A DNA stretch of 19,649 nucleotides from a bacterium (GCA_017444165.1 JAFSXH010000182.1:1-19649), one strand, 5' to 3'; positions 1-8,637 are shown, numbered from the stretch's first letter. Numbers and translations: made by a program. The notes: generated from the letters alone by a model not told the origin.

Positions 1-1
1 C

Positions 2-2266
2 CCGCTCAAGCAGAAGTTGGCTCGTTTGGCTCAGCAGATCAGTATTGCTGGTATTAGTGCCGCTATCTTGATCTTTGTCATTATGGGTATTGAGGAGACA
101 ATTAAGGCTAAAGAACTCCTCGCTGCTTTGAGTCTGAATCAGGGCATGGCTATAGGTATGACTGTAGGTGCTTTGATCCTGGGCTTCATACTTATGAAGA
201 GTGCCCTGACGAAGTTCTTCTCCTCCATGGATGTTGAGTTGGACAACGTTTGGAAACAGTTAGCGGGCGTGATTCCTATGGCTATCGCCTCCTTCATGCT
301 CTTCCTTTGTATTTGGGGTTTCACTGATGTAGGTTTGCGTCCCCATGCCATGGTCTTGATGCGCGAACTTTTGACCGCCTTCATGGTAGCTGTAACGATT
401 ATTGTTGTAGCTGTTCCAGAGGGATTGCCTATGATGGTCACTATCTGTTTGGCTTTGAATATGATGAAGATGGCCAAGCAGAATTGCTTAGTGCGTCGCT
501 TGATAGCTTCTGAGACTATAGGTTCTGCCACCGTTATCTGCACAGATAAGACTGGTACTTTAACCGAAAACAAGATGACCCCCGTCTGGTTCTTCATGGG
601 TATGCATAAGTTTACTGGTGATGAGACTAGCAAAGTTACTACTATACCTGAGTGGGAGACGATCTCTCGCGGTATTTGCGTCAACTCTGAAGCTCAGTTG
701 GAAGAAAAAGATGGTGCTTTGGTAGGCGTAGGTAACGCCACTGAGTGTGCCCTCTTGAAGTTCCTCAACGCTAACAAGATTGATTATCGCACAATTAGAG
801 AGAAGTTCGCTAGGGCTTGGCAGCTCGATTACAACTCTCAGCGCAAACGCTCCATTGCCGTTATCAATGTTGACGATCAAGATATTTGCTATATCAAAGG
901 TGCTCCTGAGCGCATAGTCGCGGCCTGTACGCATATCAGTGTCAATGGCGAGCTCAGACCTATTGAAGATTATCGCAAAGATATTGAAGATGGTATTTTA
1001 GAGGCTTCTAACCAAGCTCTGCGCGTTATCGCTTTTAGCCAGAAGATTTCTGATAAGGGCCAGAAGTTTGAATATACTGAAGATGGTTGTTGTAACAATC
1101 AGGTCTTCTTGGGTATGGTCGGTATTATCGATCCTCTGCGCAAAGAGGTTCCTGGTGCTGTAGCTAACTGCCACAAAGCTGGTATCGAAGTTAAGATGAT
1201 CACTGGTGACGCTCTGCCTACCGCTAGAGCCATCGCCAAGGGTGCTGGTATCTTGACCGAAGGTGGTCTGATTATGACCTCTCAAGAGTTCAACGAGATC
1301 AGCGAAGAAGATCTGCCTGAGAAAGCTCAGAAGTTGCAGGTTTTGGCCCGTTCTACTCCTATGGACAAGTACAAGATTGTCCAGGCCTTGCACAAGGTTG
1401 GCGCAGTCGTAGCTATGACTGGTGATGGAACCAACGATGCTCCCGCTCTCAAGGCCGCTGATGTAGGTCTTTCTATGGGCATAACGGGTACTGAGGTTGC
1501 CAAAGAGGCTAGTGACATTGTTTTGGTAGATGACAACTTCAAGAGTATCCTCACTGGTGTTTGGTGGGGCCGTACGCTCTATCAGAATATTCAGCGTTTC
1601 TTGCAGTTCCAGTTGACAGTCAATGTTGTGGCTCTCTTAGCCGCCTTCATTGGACCTATCGTAGGTTGTGATCTTCCTTTGACCGTGCCTCAGTTGCTCT
1701 GGGTAAATATTATCATGGATACCTTCGCCGCCTTGGCCTTGAGTACCGATCCTCCTCGCGCTAATACGATGGATCGCAAGCCTATTTCACGTGAAGCCCA
1801 CTTGATAACTCCCGCTATTGGTCTCAACTTGGTATTGATGGGTATCTATCAGTTGATAGTTCTCTATATAATCTTGTTAGGTGATATTGTCCAAGGTGAT
1901 CCTGCCACTAATATCACTAAACAGACCGTATTCTTCACAGTATTCGTACTCTTCCAGTTCTGGAATATCTTCAACTGTCGCGCCCTGCGTTCAGATGAAT
2001 CGATCTTCACTGGTTTGGTCGAGAATAAGGCTTTCATAGGTATCGTGACGGCTATCTTTGTTGGTCAGGTCTTGATGGTTTCCATTGGTGGCCCTGTCGG
2101 TGAGATCTTCCGTACCGAACCTCTGTCCGCTAGAATGTGGCTCAATGTATTGCTCCTTACCTTCTCGGTCATACCCGTTGGTTGGTTGATTCGTATGATC
2201 TGCCACTGGAGTGGTGTAGAAGATAAAGTTATCGAGAGTAAGGAAGAAGCTGAAGAAGCCGCCTAA
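2..2266 (+). CDS. PMCA-type calcium-translocating P-type ATPase (5'-truncated by window edge)
   Basis: This is an ATP-driven cation pump of the P2 class that exports Ca2+ across the cytoplasmic membrane. The frame is open from base 2, so the N-terminus (actuator domain, TM1-2) lies outside the window; the TTG at 17 is not the real start. Visible in order: TM3 (about 38-91), two further hydrophobic stretches (about 146-196 and 260-322), TM4 with the ion-binding VPEGLP motif (about 412-430), the phosphorylation motif DKTGTLT (about 545-565), the nucleotide-binding motif KGAPER (about 898-915), the hinge motif TGDGTNDAP (about 1420-1446), then TM5-TM10. TM6 carries NIIMDTFAALAL, the N-x3-D pattern of PMCA-like pumps, which bind a single Ca2+. 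The extra hydrophobic pair between TM3 and TM4 is unusual. The acidic tail (KEEAEEAA) shows no obvious calmodulin-like site. A terminator follows directly. Family assignment is firm; Ca2+ specificity comes from the family. Confidence 0.95.
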   Translation, partial: PLKQKLARLAQQISIAGISAAILIFVIMGIEETIKAKELLAALSLNQGMAIGMTVGALILGFILMKSALTKFFSSMDVELDNVWKQLAGVIPMAIASFMLFLCIWGFTDVGLRPHAMVLMRELLTAFMVAVTIIVVAVPEGLPMMVTICLALNMMKMAKQNCLVRRLIASETIGSATVICTDKTGTLTENKMTPVWFFMGMHKFTGDETSKVTTIPEWETISRGICVNSEAQLEEKDGALVGVGNATECALLKFLNANKIDYRTIREKFARAWQLDYNSQRKRSIAVINVDDQDICYIKGAPERIVAACTHISVNGELRPIEDYRKDIEDGILEASNQALRVIAFSQKISDKGQKFEYTEDGCCNNQVFLGMVGIIDPLRKEVPGAVANCHKAGIEVKMITGDALPTARAIAKGAGILTEGGLIMTSQEFNEISEEDLPEKAQKLQVLARSTPMDKYKIVQALHKVGAVVAMTGDGTNDAPALKAADVGLSMGITGTEVAKEASDIVLVDDNFKSILTGVWWGRTLYQNIQRFLQFQLTVNVVALLAAFIGPIVGCDLPLTVPQLLWVNIIMDTFAALALSTDPPRANTMDRKPISREAHLITPAIGLNLVLMGIYQLIVLYIILLGDIVQGDPATNITKQTVFFTVFVLFQFWNIFNCRALRSDESIFTGLVENKAFIGIVTAIFVGQVLMVSIGGPVGEIFRTEPLSARMWLNVLLLTFSVIPVGWLIRMICHWSGVEDKVIESKEEAEEAA

Positions 2267-2285
2267 ATCTAGATAATCGAAATAG

Positions 2286-2326
2286 ATCGCAGGCTAAAAA
2301 ATTAAACTTTGGCCTGCGATTTTTTT
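2286..2326 (+). terminator. Intrinsic terminator after the Ca2+ ATPase gene
   Basis: A perfect 9-bp inverted repeat, ATCGCAGGC (2286-2294) and GCCTGCGAT (2312-2320), is followed by six T residues (2321-2326). The loop is A/T-rich, 17 nt. It starts 20 nt after the ATPase stop codon and should end that transcript. The TTG at 2309 lies inside it, so that codon cannot sensibly be the start of the next gene. Confidence 0.88.
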
Positions 2327-2337
2327 ATAAACAAAAA

Positions 2338-2343
2338 AAGGAG
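2338..2343 (+). promoter_or_regulatory. Ribosome binding site that fixes the AIM24-family start at GTG 2354
   Basis: AAGGAG at 2338-2343 lies 10 nt before GTG 2354. The alternative upstream TTG at 2309 sits in the terminator hairpin of the previous gene and has no such site. Confidence 0.7.
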
Positions 2344-2353
2344 AGTTAATAAA

Positions 2354-3085
2354 GTGCCCGTTTCTAAAATATCTGGTATAGAATATGAAATAATGTACAA
2401 AGGTGCATTTGCTATGCTCCAAGTGGCTATCCCCCGTGGACGTACTTTTATGGCCGAATCCGATGCTATGGTAGCAATGTCGAGTACATTAGAGATCGAT
2501 GCAACTAGTAAAGGTGGAATCACCGGTGCTATTGGCAGAATGTTCACAGGTGAGAAACTGTTTCAGCAGACAGTTAAAGCTGTGAATGGAGATGGAGTTG
2601 CTTTCTTCTCTCCAACTTTACCTGGCGATGTTGCCGCCATTGAGATGGATGGCGAATGTGAATATATGATGTGTAGTGATGGTTACTTTGCTTCCACCGA
2701 AGGCATAAATATGGGAACCCAATTGAACGGTTTATCTAGTGGCGGCGTCGGAGGGGTAATCAGCAAGGGATTGTTCTCAGGTAACGGTTTCCTTGTGGCT
2801 ACAGCTTCAGGACGAGGGACACTCTTCATCTCTTCTTACGGTGCTATTGATCATATCGACATTCCTCAGGGTGAAAGATTTGTTATCGATAACGGTCACT
2901 TAGTAGCTTGGCCCTCTAACATAATGTACAGAGTAAAACAAGCCAGTTCACAAGGAATTTTTGCTTCTCTCTTTTCGGGTGAATGTTTAGTTTTAGAGTT
3001 TCAGGGTCCTGGACGTGTCTACTTCCAAAGCCGCAACATTGCCAGCTTGAAAGGCTTTATAAGGAGCGTAGTGCCATCTCGATAA
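2354..3085 (+). CDS. AIM24 / TIGR00266 family protein
   Basis: A 243-residue protein starting at GTG 2354, with AAGGAG upstream. It is an all-beta, glycine-rich sequence typical of the AIM24/TIGR00266 family. Visible signatures are an N-terminal IEYEIMYKGAFAMLQV stretch, the GGITGAIGRMFTGE loop, NGDGVAFFSPTLPGDV, the FLVATASGRGTLFISSYG segment and the C-terminal GPGRVYFQSRN strand near the end. The bacterial family has no settled biochemical role; it is named after yeast mitochondrial Aim24. I see no signal peptide or membrane helix, so it is probably cytosolic. It is preceded by a terminator and probably has its own promoter, although I could not identify one. Its last 29 bp overlap the 3' end of the convergent dinG-like gene. 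Family call firm, function unknown. Confidence 0.9.
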   Translation: MPVSKISGIEYEIMYKGAFAMLQVAIPRGRTFMAESDAMVAMSSTLEIDATSKGGITGAIGRMFTGEKLFQQTVKAVNGDGVAFFSPTLPGDVAAIEMDGECEYMMCSDGYFASTEGINMGTQLNGLSSGGVGGVISKGLFSGNGFLVATASGRGTLFISSYGAIDHIDIPQGERFVIDNGHLVAWPSNIMYRVKQASSQGIFASLFSGECLVLEFQGPGRVYFQSRNIASLKGFIRSVVPSR

Positions 3086-5285
3086 GTTCCCTATGTGGAG
3101 CAAAGATCGCCTTACATTCGGGGATCGCTTTGATAAACTTGGTTCTGTAACTTTTACCTGCTTGCGGATCGAGGCGATCATCGAGGAGGAAGACGACACC
3201 TCGGTCACTTTCAGTGCGTACTAAACGACCGAAACCTTGACAAAATTTTAAAACGGCTAGGGGTAGAGCGTATTTGCAAAAGCTGTTCTCTCCAAAAGTG
3301 CGCGAGCGCAAACAAAAGAGCGGATTATCTGGTACTTCGAAGGGCAGACTCAGGATAATTACGCAAGAGAGAGCTTCTCCAGGTATATCTACTCCCTCCC
3401 AAAAAGAGCTAGTTCCGATGAGGACTAGCTTTTCTCTATTTCTTTTAGCGTTGCGCAGACGTTCAACATATTTAGCTCGCGTTCCAGCACTCTGTTTTAA
3501 AACTGTAATATCTTCAAACTGCAATTCTTTTTGTAATTTAACGGATAGTAAATGAACATCCGTATGTGAAGTAGATAAAACTAAAGTTCTGCCTTGCCAC
3601 TTCTTAGCGGCCTTCTTAATAAATTGCACTGCCTCAGAGATAAAATAGTCATAGTCATCGCGTGAGCGGCACAGATCGTTGGCAATTCCTAAAACAACAT
3701 TATCTTTATAATTAAAAGGACTAGGCACAAAGAGTGTGTTGGCATCTAATTCCTTCAAGCCCAAACGCTCTTGAAAAAATTCAAAATTATTATCTATTTG
3801 CAAAGTAGCTGAAGTCATAACTAAAGAGGAAACTTTAGAATAAAATCTCTCTTGTAAATAATCGCTAACATTAAAATTGGCCGCTTTTAAACTTATATCG
3901 CGATGGGTTCCCTCCAACCAGTGGCCCACAAATTCATCCTCGCCAATATCAAAGACAGTTGTAAAACTCTCATTAAATTTGCATGTCCGCTCCAAGGCGT
4001 TGTCAAAATAAGATCTTATATAATCACTTTCGATATCAATGTCATTTAATTTGAGAAAATTGTCCCATTTAATTGATAGACGGCTCAAAGAACTATAAAA
4101 TTCCACACACGAGGCTAAAAATATTTTACCCTGTTCTGCAACTTTATCTCCTCCAGTCTTATCTAACCAATCTCTTTCCAAAACGGCTGATTTTTTATAA
4201 TTAGCCCCAAAATATTCTTGCAAGGCACGCAAAAAAGGTTGTAAAGTTTGACTTATTTTCAAAAATGGCCCAAAGTACAGACTATTTACATCTGTTAAAA
4301 TATCCTTATAGCCTGGATAGAAATAATATTTACCTTCCACCAACGAGGCTACATCGGCAAACCAACCTTTAGTTAAGGTATCATTAAATTGCTCTATCCA
4401 TAGCTTGCCACTGCTATCTTCTTCGGCAGATTCTCTATCATTGACAAAACTGTTGAGAAAGATCTTGCTCTTGAGAGAATTAAAAACTTCAGTAGATTGC
4501 TCGATAGCTACATCTTCCAAATGGTGAGCCTCATCAATAATATAATTTCCTGGATAGAGAGAATTATTCTGTAAAAGTGAACATATGTAAGCGTGATTAG
4601 TCAAAAACACATCTACTGAACTGTTAATTAAAGCGCGGTCGCGGTAAAAAAAACATCGACCATAATAAGGACAGACCTTTTTCAAACAATAAAAAGAATC
4701 AGCGCAAATTTTAAACCAAAATTTATCATCCCAAACTACTCCATTTGATAATTTGGCACGAAGTTCACTCAAAGTTCCATGTAATGGTTCTCGCTCCACA
4801 AAATTGTAATTGAATAGAGAAGTCTCTTCATAATTAATAATCTCTTGTAAGTTGCTAATTAACTTGCGTTGTCCCTCACTCAAATAAAGTTCTTTGCGAA
4901 CTTTTTCTAAACGATAGCGACACAAATAGCGATTTCGCCCCAAAATTTGCACTAATTTGAAAGGCGTGCCGAGAATTTGAGTTACAAAGGGGTAATCTTT
5001 GGCAATAATCTGTTGTTGTAAATTAGTAGTGTAAGTAGAAACAAAGATACTCTCTCCCTCGTACTTGAGTCGCCAAATGACACTAGGAATCAAATAAGCT
5101 AAGGTCTTTCCTACCCCAGTACCCGCCTGAATGAGCGCACAATTTCCCTCTGCTAAAGCTCTAGCTACAGCCAAGGCCATATCCAACTGACCTTGACGCA
5201 AACTGTAGCCAGCACTTTTAGATATAAGCTCCCTAAAAACGTAATTCACATCATTATAAAAATTATCGGCTTGACTATTTTTCAT
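3057..5285 (-). CDS. dinG: DinG-family (XPD-like) iron-sulfur DNA helicase
   Basis: A 742-residue superfamily 2 helicase predicted to unwind DNA 5'-3' and act in repair or at R-loop/replication conflicts, as known for DinG/YoaA/XPD relatives. Visible motifs: a Q-motif-like RQGQ (about 30-33), Walker A GTGVGKT (55-61), four cysteines placed like the XPD/DinG Fe-S cluster ligands (C122, C200, C205, C211, including CPYYGRC), Walker B DEAHH (251-255), TSATL, the motif V-like SSFWEGVDIPG and motif VI GFGRLVR near the C-terminus. An N-terminal exonuclease domain (as in Gram-positive DinG) is absent. The start is ATG 5285; I see no strong Shine-Dalgarno upstream. It follows pnp by 77 nt on the same strand and could be read from it. 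No recognisable terminator separates the two. DinG versus YoaA cannot be decided from sequence alone. Confidence 0.9.
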   Translation of the reverse strand: MKNSQADNFYNDVNYVFRELISKSAGYSLRQGQLDMALAVARALAEGNCALIQAGTGVGKTLAYLIPSVIWRLKYEGESIFVSTYTTNLQQQIIAKDYPFVTQILGTPFKLVQILGRNRYLCRYRLEKVRKELYLSEGQRKLISNLQEIINYEETSLFNYNFVEREPLHGTLSELRAKLSNGVVWDDKFWFKICADSFYCLKKVCPYYGRCFFYRDRALINSSVDVFLTNHAYICSLLQNNSLYPGNYIIDEAHHLEDVAIEQSTEVFNSLKSKIFLNSFVNDRESAEEDSSGKLWIEQFNDTLTKGWFADVASLVEGKYYFYPGYKDILTDVNSLYFGPFLKISQTLQPFLRALQEYFGANYKKSAVLERDWLDKTGGDKVAEQGKIFLASCVEFYSSLSRLSIKWDNFLKLNDIDIESDYIRSYFDNALERTCKFNESFTTVFDIGEDEFVGHWLEGTHRDISLKAANFNVSDYLQERFYSKVSSLVMTSATLQIDNNFEFFQERLGLKELDANTLFVPSPFNYKDNVVLGIANDLCRSRDDYDYFISEAVQFIKKAAKKWQGRTLVLSTSHTDVHLLSVKLQKELQFEDITVLKQSAGTRAKYVERLRNAKRNREKLVLIGTSSFWEGVDIPGEALSCVIILSLPFEVPDNPLFCLRSRTFGENSFCKYALPLAVLKFCQGFGRLVRTESDRGVVFLLDDRLDPQAGKSYRTKFIKAIPECKAIFAPHRELIEMALRSL

Positions 5286-5362
5286 GATAAATAATTTTAA
5301 AAGGCCCCAAACGGTATCGAAGAGATAACCGCTGAGACCTTTCTGAGATCATTTATAAAATA

Positions 5363-8101
5363 CTACATCTCCGAACGACGGCGACGACGGCGGCGCACGG
5401 GAGCATCCTCGATAATATCCAGATCACTATCTAAGTGCTCTTCATAGACTGGTTGCTCACGGCGGCGAGGAGCCATGGGACGATCTTCATACATGGGTTG
5501 TTCACGGCGGCGAGGGGCCACGGGACGATCCTCATACATGGGTTGCTCGCGACGGCGAGGAGCCACGGGACGATCTTCATACATAGCTTGCTCACGACGG
5601 CGGGGAGCTACGGGGCGATCCTCATAGGCGGCCTCACGCATACTAGCCGCTTCACGGCGGCGCACTGGCAGTGGACGATCATCATAAAGATCCTCTTGAT
5701 AACGAGGGGCTATCGAACGCTCTTCGTGTATGGCTCGCATGGCCGCTCTGTCCGCTCTTTCAGGCTCACGACGGGAAACACGTTTGCGCTCTGAACGCTC
5801 TGCACGCTCGCTACGCTCAGGACGTTCTACATGTTCAGGACGCTCGTTGCGCTCAGGACGCTCGACACGCATACGCCGTCTCTCTGATCTAGGTTGCTCA
5901 ACTTCAGCTTGAGAACCACCCTCTGCTAACTCTTCCTCACTCCAGAGATCTTTGCGGGTCAAGTTAATTCTGCCGAGATTGTCTATCTCTTCAACTTTAA
6001 CTTTAATCTCATCGCCGACCTTAACAACGTCTTCCACACTGCGTACGTGATAAGGTTTAATCTTGGAGACGTGCAGAAGTCCTTCACGACCAGGAAGGAT
6101 CTCGATAAAGGCTCCAAAGTCCATCATGCGCACGACTTTGCCATCGTAGATCTCGCCAACTTCAACATTGCGAATCAGATCGTTAATCATCTTACAGGCG
6201 TTCTCTACGGAAGCACAGTTGACACCAGCTACAAAGACACGACCATCTTGTTCGATCTCTACCTTAGCACCCGTATCAGATATGATCTTGTTAATAACCT
6301 TACCGCCAGGCCCAATGACATCCTTTATGCGATCAACGGGAATCTGGATAGTTGTCACTCTAGGAGCGTACTTAGAAAGTTCGGCACGATGAGTAGGAAT
6401 AAGTTCGTGGATCATGTCCAAGATCTCTAAGCGAGCCTCCTTAGCTTGCTGGAGAGCCTTAGCCAAGATCTCCATAGTCACGCCCTTCATCTTAATATCC
6501 ATCTGCAGAGCGGTAACACCTTCGGCTGTACCCGTAACCTTGAAGTCCATCTCGCCAAAGGCATCTTCCATACCTTGGATATCAGTGAGGACTACGTAAT
6601 TGTCACCCTTCTTAATGAGTCCCATAGCAATGCCGGCCACAGGAGACTTGATCGGTACACCAGCATCTAAGAGGGAGAGAGTACTGCCACAGGTAGAGGC
6701 CATTGAGCTAGAACCGTTAGACTCCAAAACATCGCTGACGACTCTTATGGCGTAGGGGAACTCCTCTTCACTAGGAAGCACGGGCATAAGGGCGCGTTCG
6801 GCCAAAGCACCGTGACCGATCTCACGTCTGCCTGGACTGCGCATAGCCTTAGCTTCACCGACACTAAACGGCGGGAAGTTGTAGTGGTGCATGTAGCGAC
6901 GATTAGTCTCGCCAAAGACGTTATCAAAACTCTGACCTTCAGAGAGAGTACCCAAAGTACAAGCGGAGAGTACCTGAGTTTGACCGCGAGTGAAGATAGC
7001 CGAACCGTGAGTTCTAGCCATCACGCCTACGCGTCCCCAGAGAGGACGGATCTCGTTGATCTTGCGTCCGTCGGGACGGATACCCTCATCAACGATCATG
7101 GTCATTAACTCATCTTCTTTGATGTGCTTTGAAATAGCCGCGTAATCCTTAGAAGCGGAAGGATCATTGCAAATAGCTAAACGGGAAGCCTTTTCCTCTT
7201 CGGTAATATTACCGTCAGCTTCGATGGAAGCCTTGAGAGCTTCTAAATCGATAGCATCAAAGGCTACTTCGCGGGCGTGTTTCTCAATAACGCGCATGGC
7301 CTTAGCAATAGGCTCATATTGGTATGCACGTACTAATTTTTCTAATTCAGCATCGGGAGAATAAATGGGATAATTTCCTTTGGGCTTGCCACAGACGGCT
7401 ACTAACTCTTCTACAGCCTTAATGATCGTGCGGATAGCTTCATGGGCTACTTTGAAAGCATCAATGAGCATGCTCTCAGGAACCTCTTGGCAGCCACACT
7501 CAACCATATTGAGATTATCCTTAGTTCCAGCTACAGTCAAGTTCAAAGTGCTGTTTTTAAGTTCACTCTCAGTAGGATTGATCACAAACTGATCATCGAT
7601 GTAACCGATACGCACACCAGCCACGGGGCCTTCAAAAGGAATATCGGAGATAGAGAGGGCTGCACCCGCACCACAGAGGGCTAAAACATCAGGATTGTTC
7701 TCAGAATCGGCCGACATACAAAGACCGACAATGTGGACGTCATTGCGGAAACCTTCGGGGAAGAGCGGACGACAAGGGCGATCTATCACACGAGAGACCA
7801 AAATAGCCCTTTCTGGTGGACGACTTTCACGCTTAATCCAACCACCAGGGATCTTACCAGCAGCATACATTCTCTCTTCATAATCGACTGTTAAGGGGAA
7901 GAAATCGACACCTTCACGAGGTTGAGGAGTGGCACAAGCCGTAACTAAAACCGTAGTCTCTCCACTTGTCACCAAAACGGCTCCACCCGCTTGTTTAGCA
8001 ACCTCACCAGTTTCAAACCTTATTGTGCGCCCACCTACTTGGCACTCGACGACGTGCTTGTTTTTGGCTACTTCTGCGAGCACATCTGTCAATTTACTCA
8101 T
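5363..8101 (-). CDS. pnp: Polyribonucleotide nucleotidyltransferase (PNPase) with long repeat-rich C-terminal tail
   Basis: A phosphorolytic 3'-5' exoribonuclease of 912 residues; typical PNPases have about 700. Order: a first RNase PH-like domain, the helical linker, a second RNase PH domain with the catalytic acidic pair equivalent to E. coli D486/D492 (EDAFGEMDF, about D513 and D519), a KH domain with IGPGGK (from about residue 585), and an S1 domain (GEIYDGKVVRMMDFGAF, about 655-720). After the S1 domain comes a tail of about 190 residues rich in Arg and Glu. It contains three-residue ER-x units, four 15-residue YEDRPVAPRRREQ units and a run of eight arginines near the end. The start is ATG 8101 with AAGGAG 9 nt upstream. 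It lies downstream of rpsO, the widely conserved order, but an intrinsic terminator/attenuator lies between them. In other bacteria PNPase tails contact RNA or RNase E; a similar role here is inference. Confidence 0.97.
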   Translation of the reverse strand: MSKLTDVLAEVAKNKHVVECQVGGRTIRFETGEVAKQAGGAVLVTSGETTVLVTACATPQPREGVDFFPLTVDYEERMYAAGKIPGGWIKRESRPPERAILVSRVIDRPCRPLFPEGFRNDVHIVGLCMSADSENNPDVLALCGAGAALSISDIPFEGPVAGVRIGYIDDQFVINPTESELKNSTLNLTVAGTKDNLNMVECGCQEVPESMLIDAFKVAHEAIRTIIKAVEELVAVCGKPKGNYPIYSPDAELEKLVRAYQYEPIAKAMRVIEKHAREVAFDAIDLEALKASIEADGNITEEEKASRLAICNDPSASKDYAAISKHIKEDELMTMIVDEGIRPDGRKINEIRPLWGRVGVMARTHGSAIFTRGQTQVLSACTLGTLSEGQSFDNVFGETNRRYMHHYNFPPFSVGEAKAMRSPGRREIGHGALAERALMPVLPSEEEFPYAIRVVSDVLESNGSSSMASTCGSTLSLLDAGVPIKSPVAGIAMGLIKKGDNYVVLTDIQGMEDAFGEMDFKVTGTAEGVTALQMDIKMKGVTMEILAKALQQAKEARLEILDMIHELIPTHRAELSKYAPRVTTIQIPVDRIKDVIGPGGKVINKIISDTGAKVEIEQDGRVFVAGVNCASVENACKMINDLIRNVEVGEIYDGKVVRMMDFGAFIEILPGREGLLHVSKIKPYHVRSVEDVVKVGDEIKVKVEEIDNLGRINLTRKDLWSEEELAEGGSQAEVEQPRSERRRMRVERPERNERPEHVERPERSERAERSERKRVSRREPERADRAAMRAIHEERSIAPRYQEDLYDDRPLPVRRREAASMREAAYEDRPVAPRRREQAMYEDRPVAPRRREQPMYEDRPVAPRRREQPMYEDRPMAPRRREQPVYEEHLDSDLDIIEDAPVRRRRRRRSEM
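5451..5630 (-). repeat. Four in-frame 45-bp tandem repeats in the pnp tail
   Basis: Four units of exactly 45 bp begin at 5451, 5496, 5541 and 5586 (+ coordinates). Each encodes a variant of YEDRP(V/M)APRRREQ(A/P)(M/V). Differences are few and often synonymous, which suggests recent duplication by slippage or recombination with the protein sequence maintained. Degenerate partial units flank the array on both sides. Confidence 0.93.
5787..5866 (-). repeat. Short 9-bp-period Glu-Arg repeats in the pnp tail
   Basis: The coding strand here encodes a series of three-residue units ERP/ERN/ERS/ERA with one EHV. DNA words such as CGCTCAGGACG recur on the + strand. This is a second, independent low-complexity repeat upstream of the 45-bp units in the same reading frame. 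Confidence 0.85.
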
Positions 8102-8182
8102 AATTGAGATCTCCTTGTTTTTCTTTACATACTACTTAAGCGGCCCGAAGTTCAGTGATCTAGAGGCAAAACCTGCCTAAAT

Positions 8183-8212
8183 AAAAAAAAATCCTGGGTA
8201 TAAACCCAGGAT
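8183..8212 (-). terminator. Intrinsic terminator/attenuator between rpsO and pnp
   Basis: On the - strand a perfect 9-bp stem (ATCCTGGGT/ACCCAGGAT, + positions 8191-8199 and 8204-8212) with a 4-nt loop is followed by eight T residues (+ 8183-8190). It lies 25 nt after the rpsO stop and about 80 nt before the pnp start. It should reduce read-through into pnp, so pnp would depend on leakage or its own promoter. A smaller hairpin with a 5-bp stem (AGGCA/TGCCT) follows at 8164-8178. Confidence 0.88.
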
Positions 8213-8237
8213 AGAAAAACATACTGTATACTCTGTT

Positions 8238-8495
8238 CTAACGGCGCAAACCTAAGCGGCTGACGATAGAACGATAACGCATAATATCGACTTTCTTCAA
8301 ATAGTCGAGCATGCGACGACGGCGACCGACCAACATGAGCAAACCGCGGCGAGTATGGTGATCTTTAGGATGAACTTTGCAGTGCTCAGTGAGGTGGATA
8401 ATACGCTCAGTGAAGAGAGCGATTTGAACCTCTGGAGAACCAGTGTCGGACTCGTGAGTACTATATTTAGCAACAACTTCTTGTTTAGAAAGCAT
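8238..8495 (-). CDS. rpsO: 30S ribosomal protein S15 (uS15)
   Basis: An 85-residue primary 16S rRNA-binding protein of the small subunit platform. The sequence carries the family hallmarks: THESDTGSPEVQIALFTERI in the N-terminal helices, LTEHCKVHPKDHHTRRGLL with its rRNA-contacting His/Lys/Arg residues, and the GRRRRMLDYLKK segment. Length is close to the usual 89. The start is ATG 8495, preceded by GAGGAG about 8 nt upstream. A promoter is visible about 85 nt upstream, leaving a leader of roughly 78 nt. S15 represses its own translation through the mRNA leader in several bacteria, but I did not identify a matching fold here. Confidence 0.98.
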   Translation of the reverse strand: MLSKQEVVAKYSTHESDTGSPEVQIALFTERIIHLTEHCKVHPKDHHTRRGLLMLVGRRRRMLDYLKKVDIMRYRSIVSRLGLRR

Positions 8496-8580
8496 TTTCT
8501 TTACTCCTCATACTATATAGACGCTGATGTCTGGGCTAAAAGTCGAGGTAACTAAAAAGCCAAGCCAAAAGCCGCTGGAT

Positions 8581-8608
8581 ATTCTAGCATAGTGTAGAGA
8601 AAAGTCAA
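8581..8608 (-). promoter_or_regulatory. Sigma-70-like promoter for rpsO
   Basis: On the - strand, TTGACT (+ 8603-8608) and TAGAAT (+ 8581-8586) are separated by 16 bp, a near-consensus -35/-10 pair pointing at rpsO. The predicted transcription start is near 8573. It sits in the 142-bp gap after fluC. Confidence 0.72.
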
Positions 8609-8637
8609 ATGCTCAATTTCCTTACAGTGAATTTTCA

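Noticed and set aside
139..684. 181-codon open frame antisense to the calcium ATPase
   Set aside because: It lies wholly within a well-supported gene, has no ribosome binding site of note, and its translation resembles no family; a shadow frame.
5311..5330. Hairpin CGGTATC/GATAACCG between pnp and dinG as a terminator
   Set aside because: The stem is short with a bulge, and no T-tract follows on the - strand.
5451..5630. Regular 45-bp repeats resembling a CRISPR-like or minisatellite array
   Set aside because: Units are contiguous without spacers, exactly divisible by three, and continue the pnp reading frame, so they are protein-coding tandem repeats.
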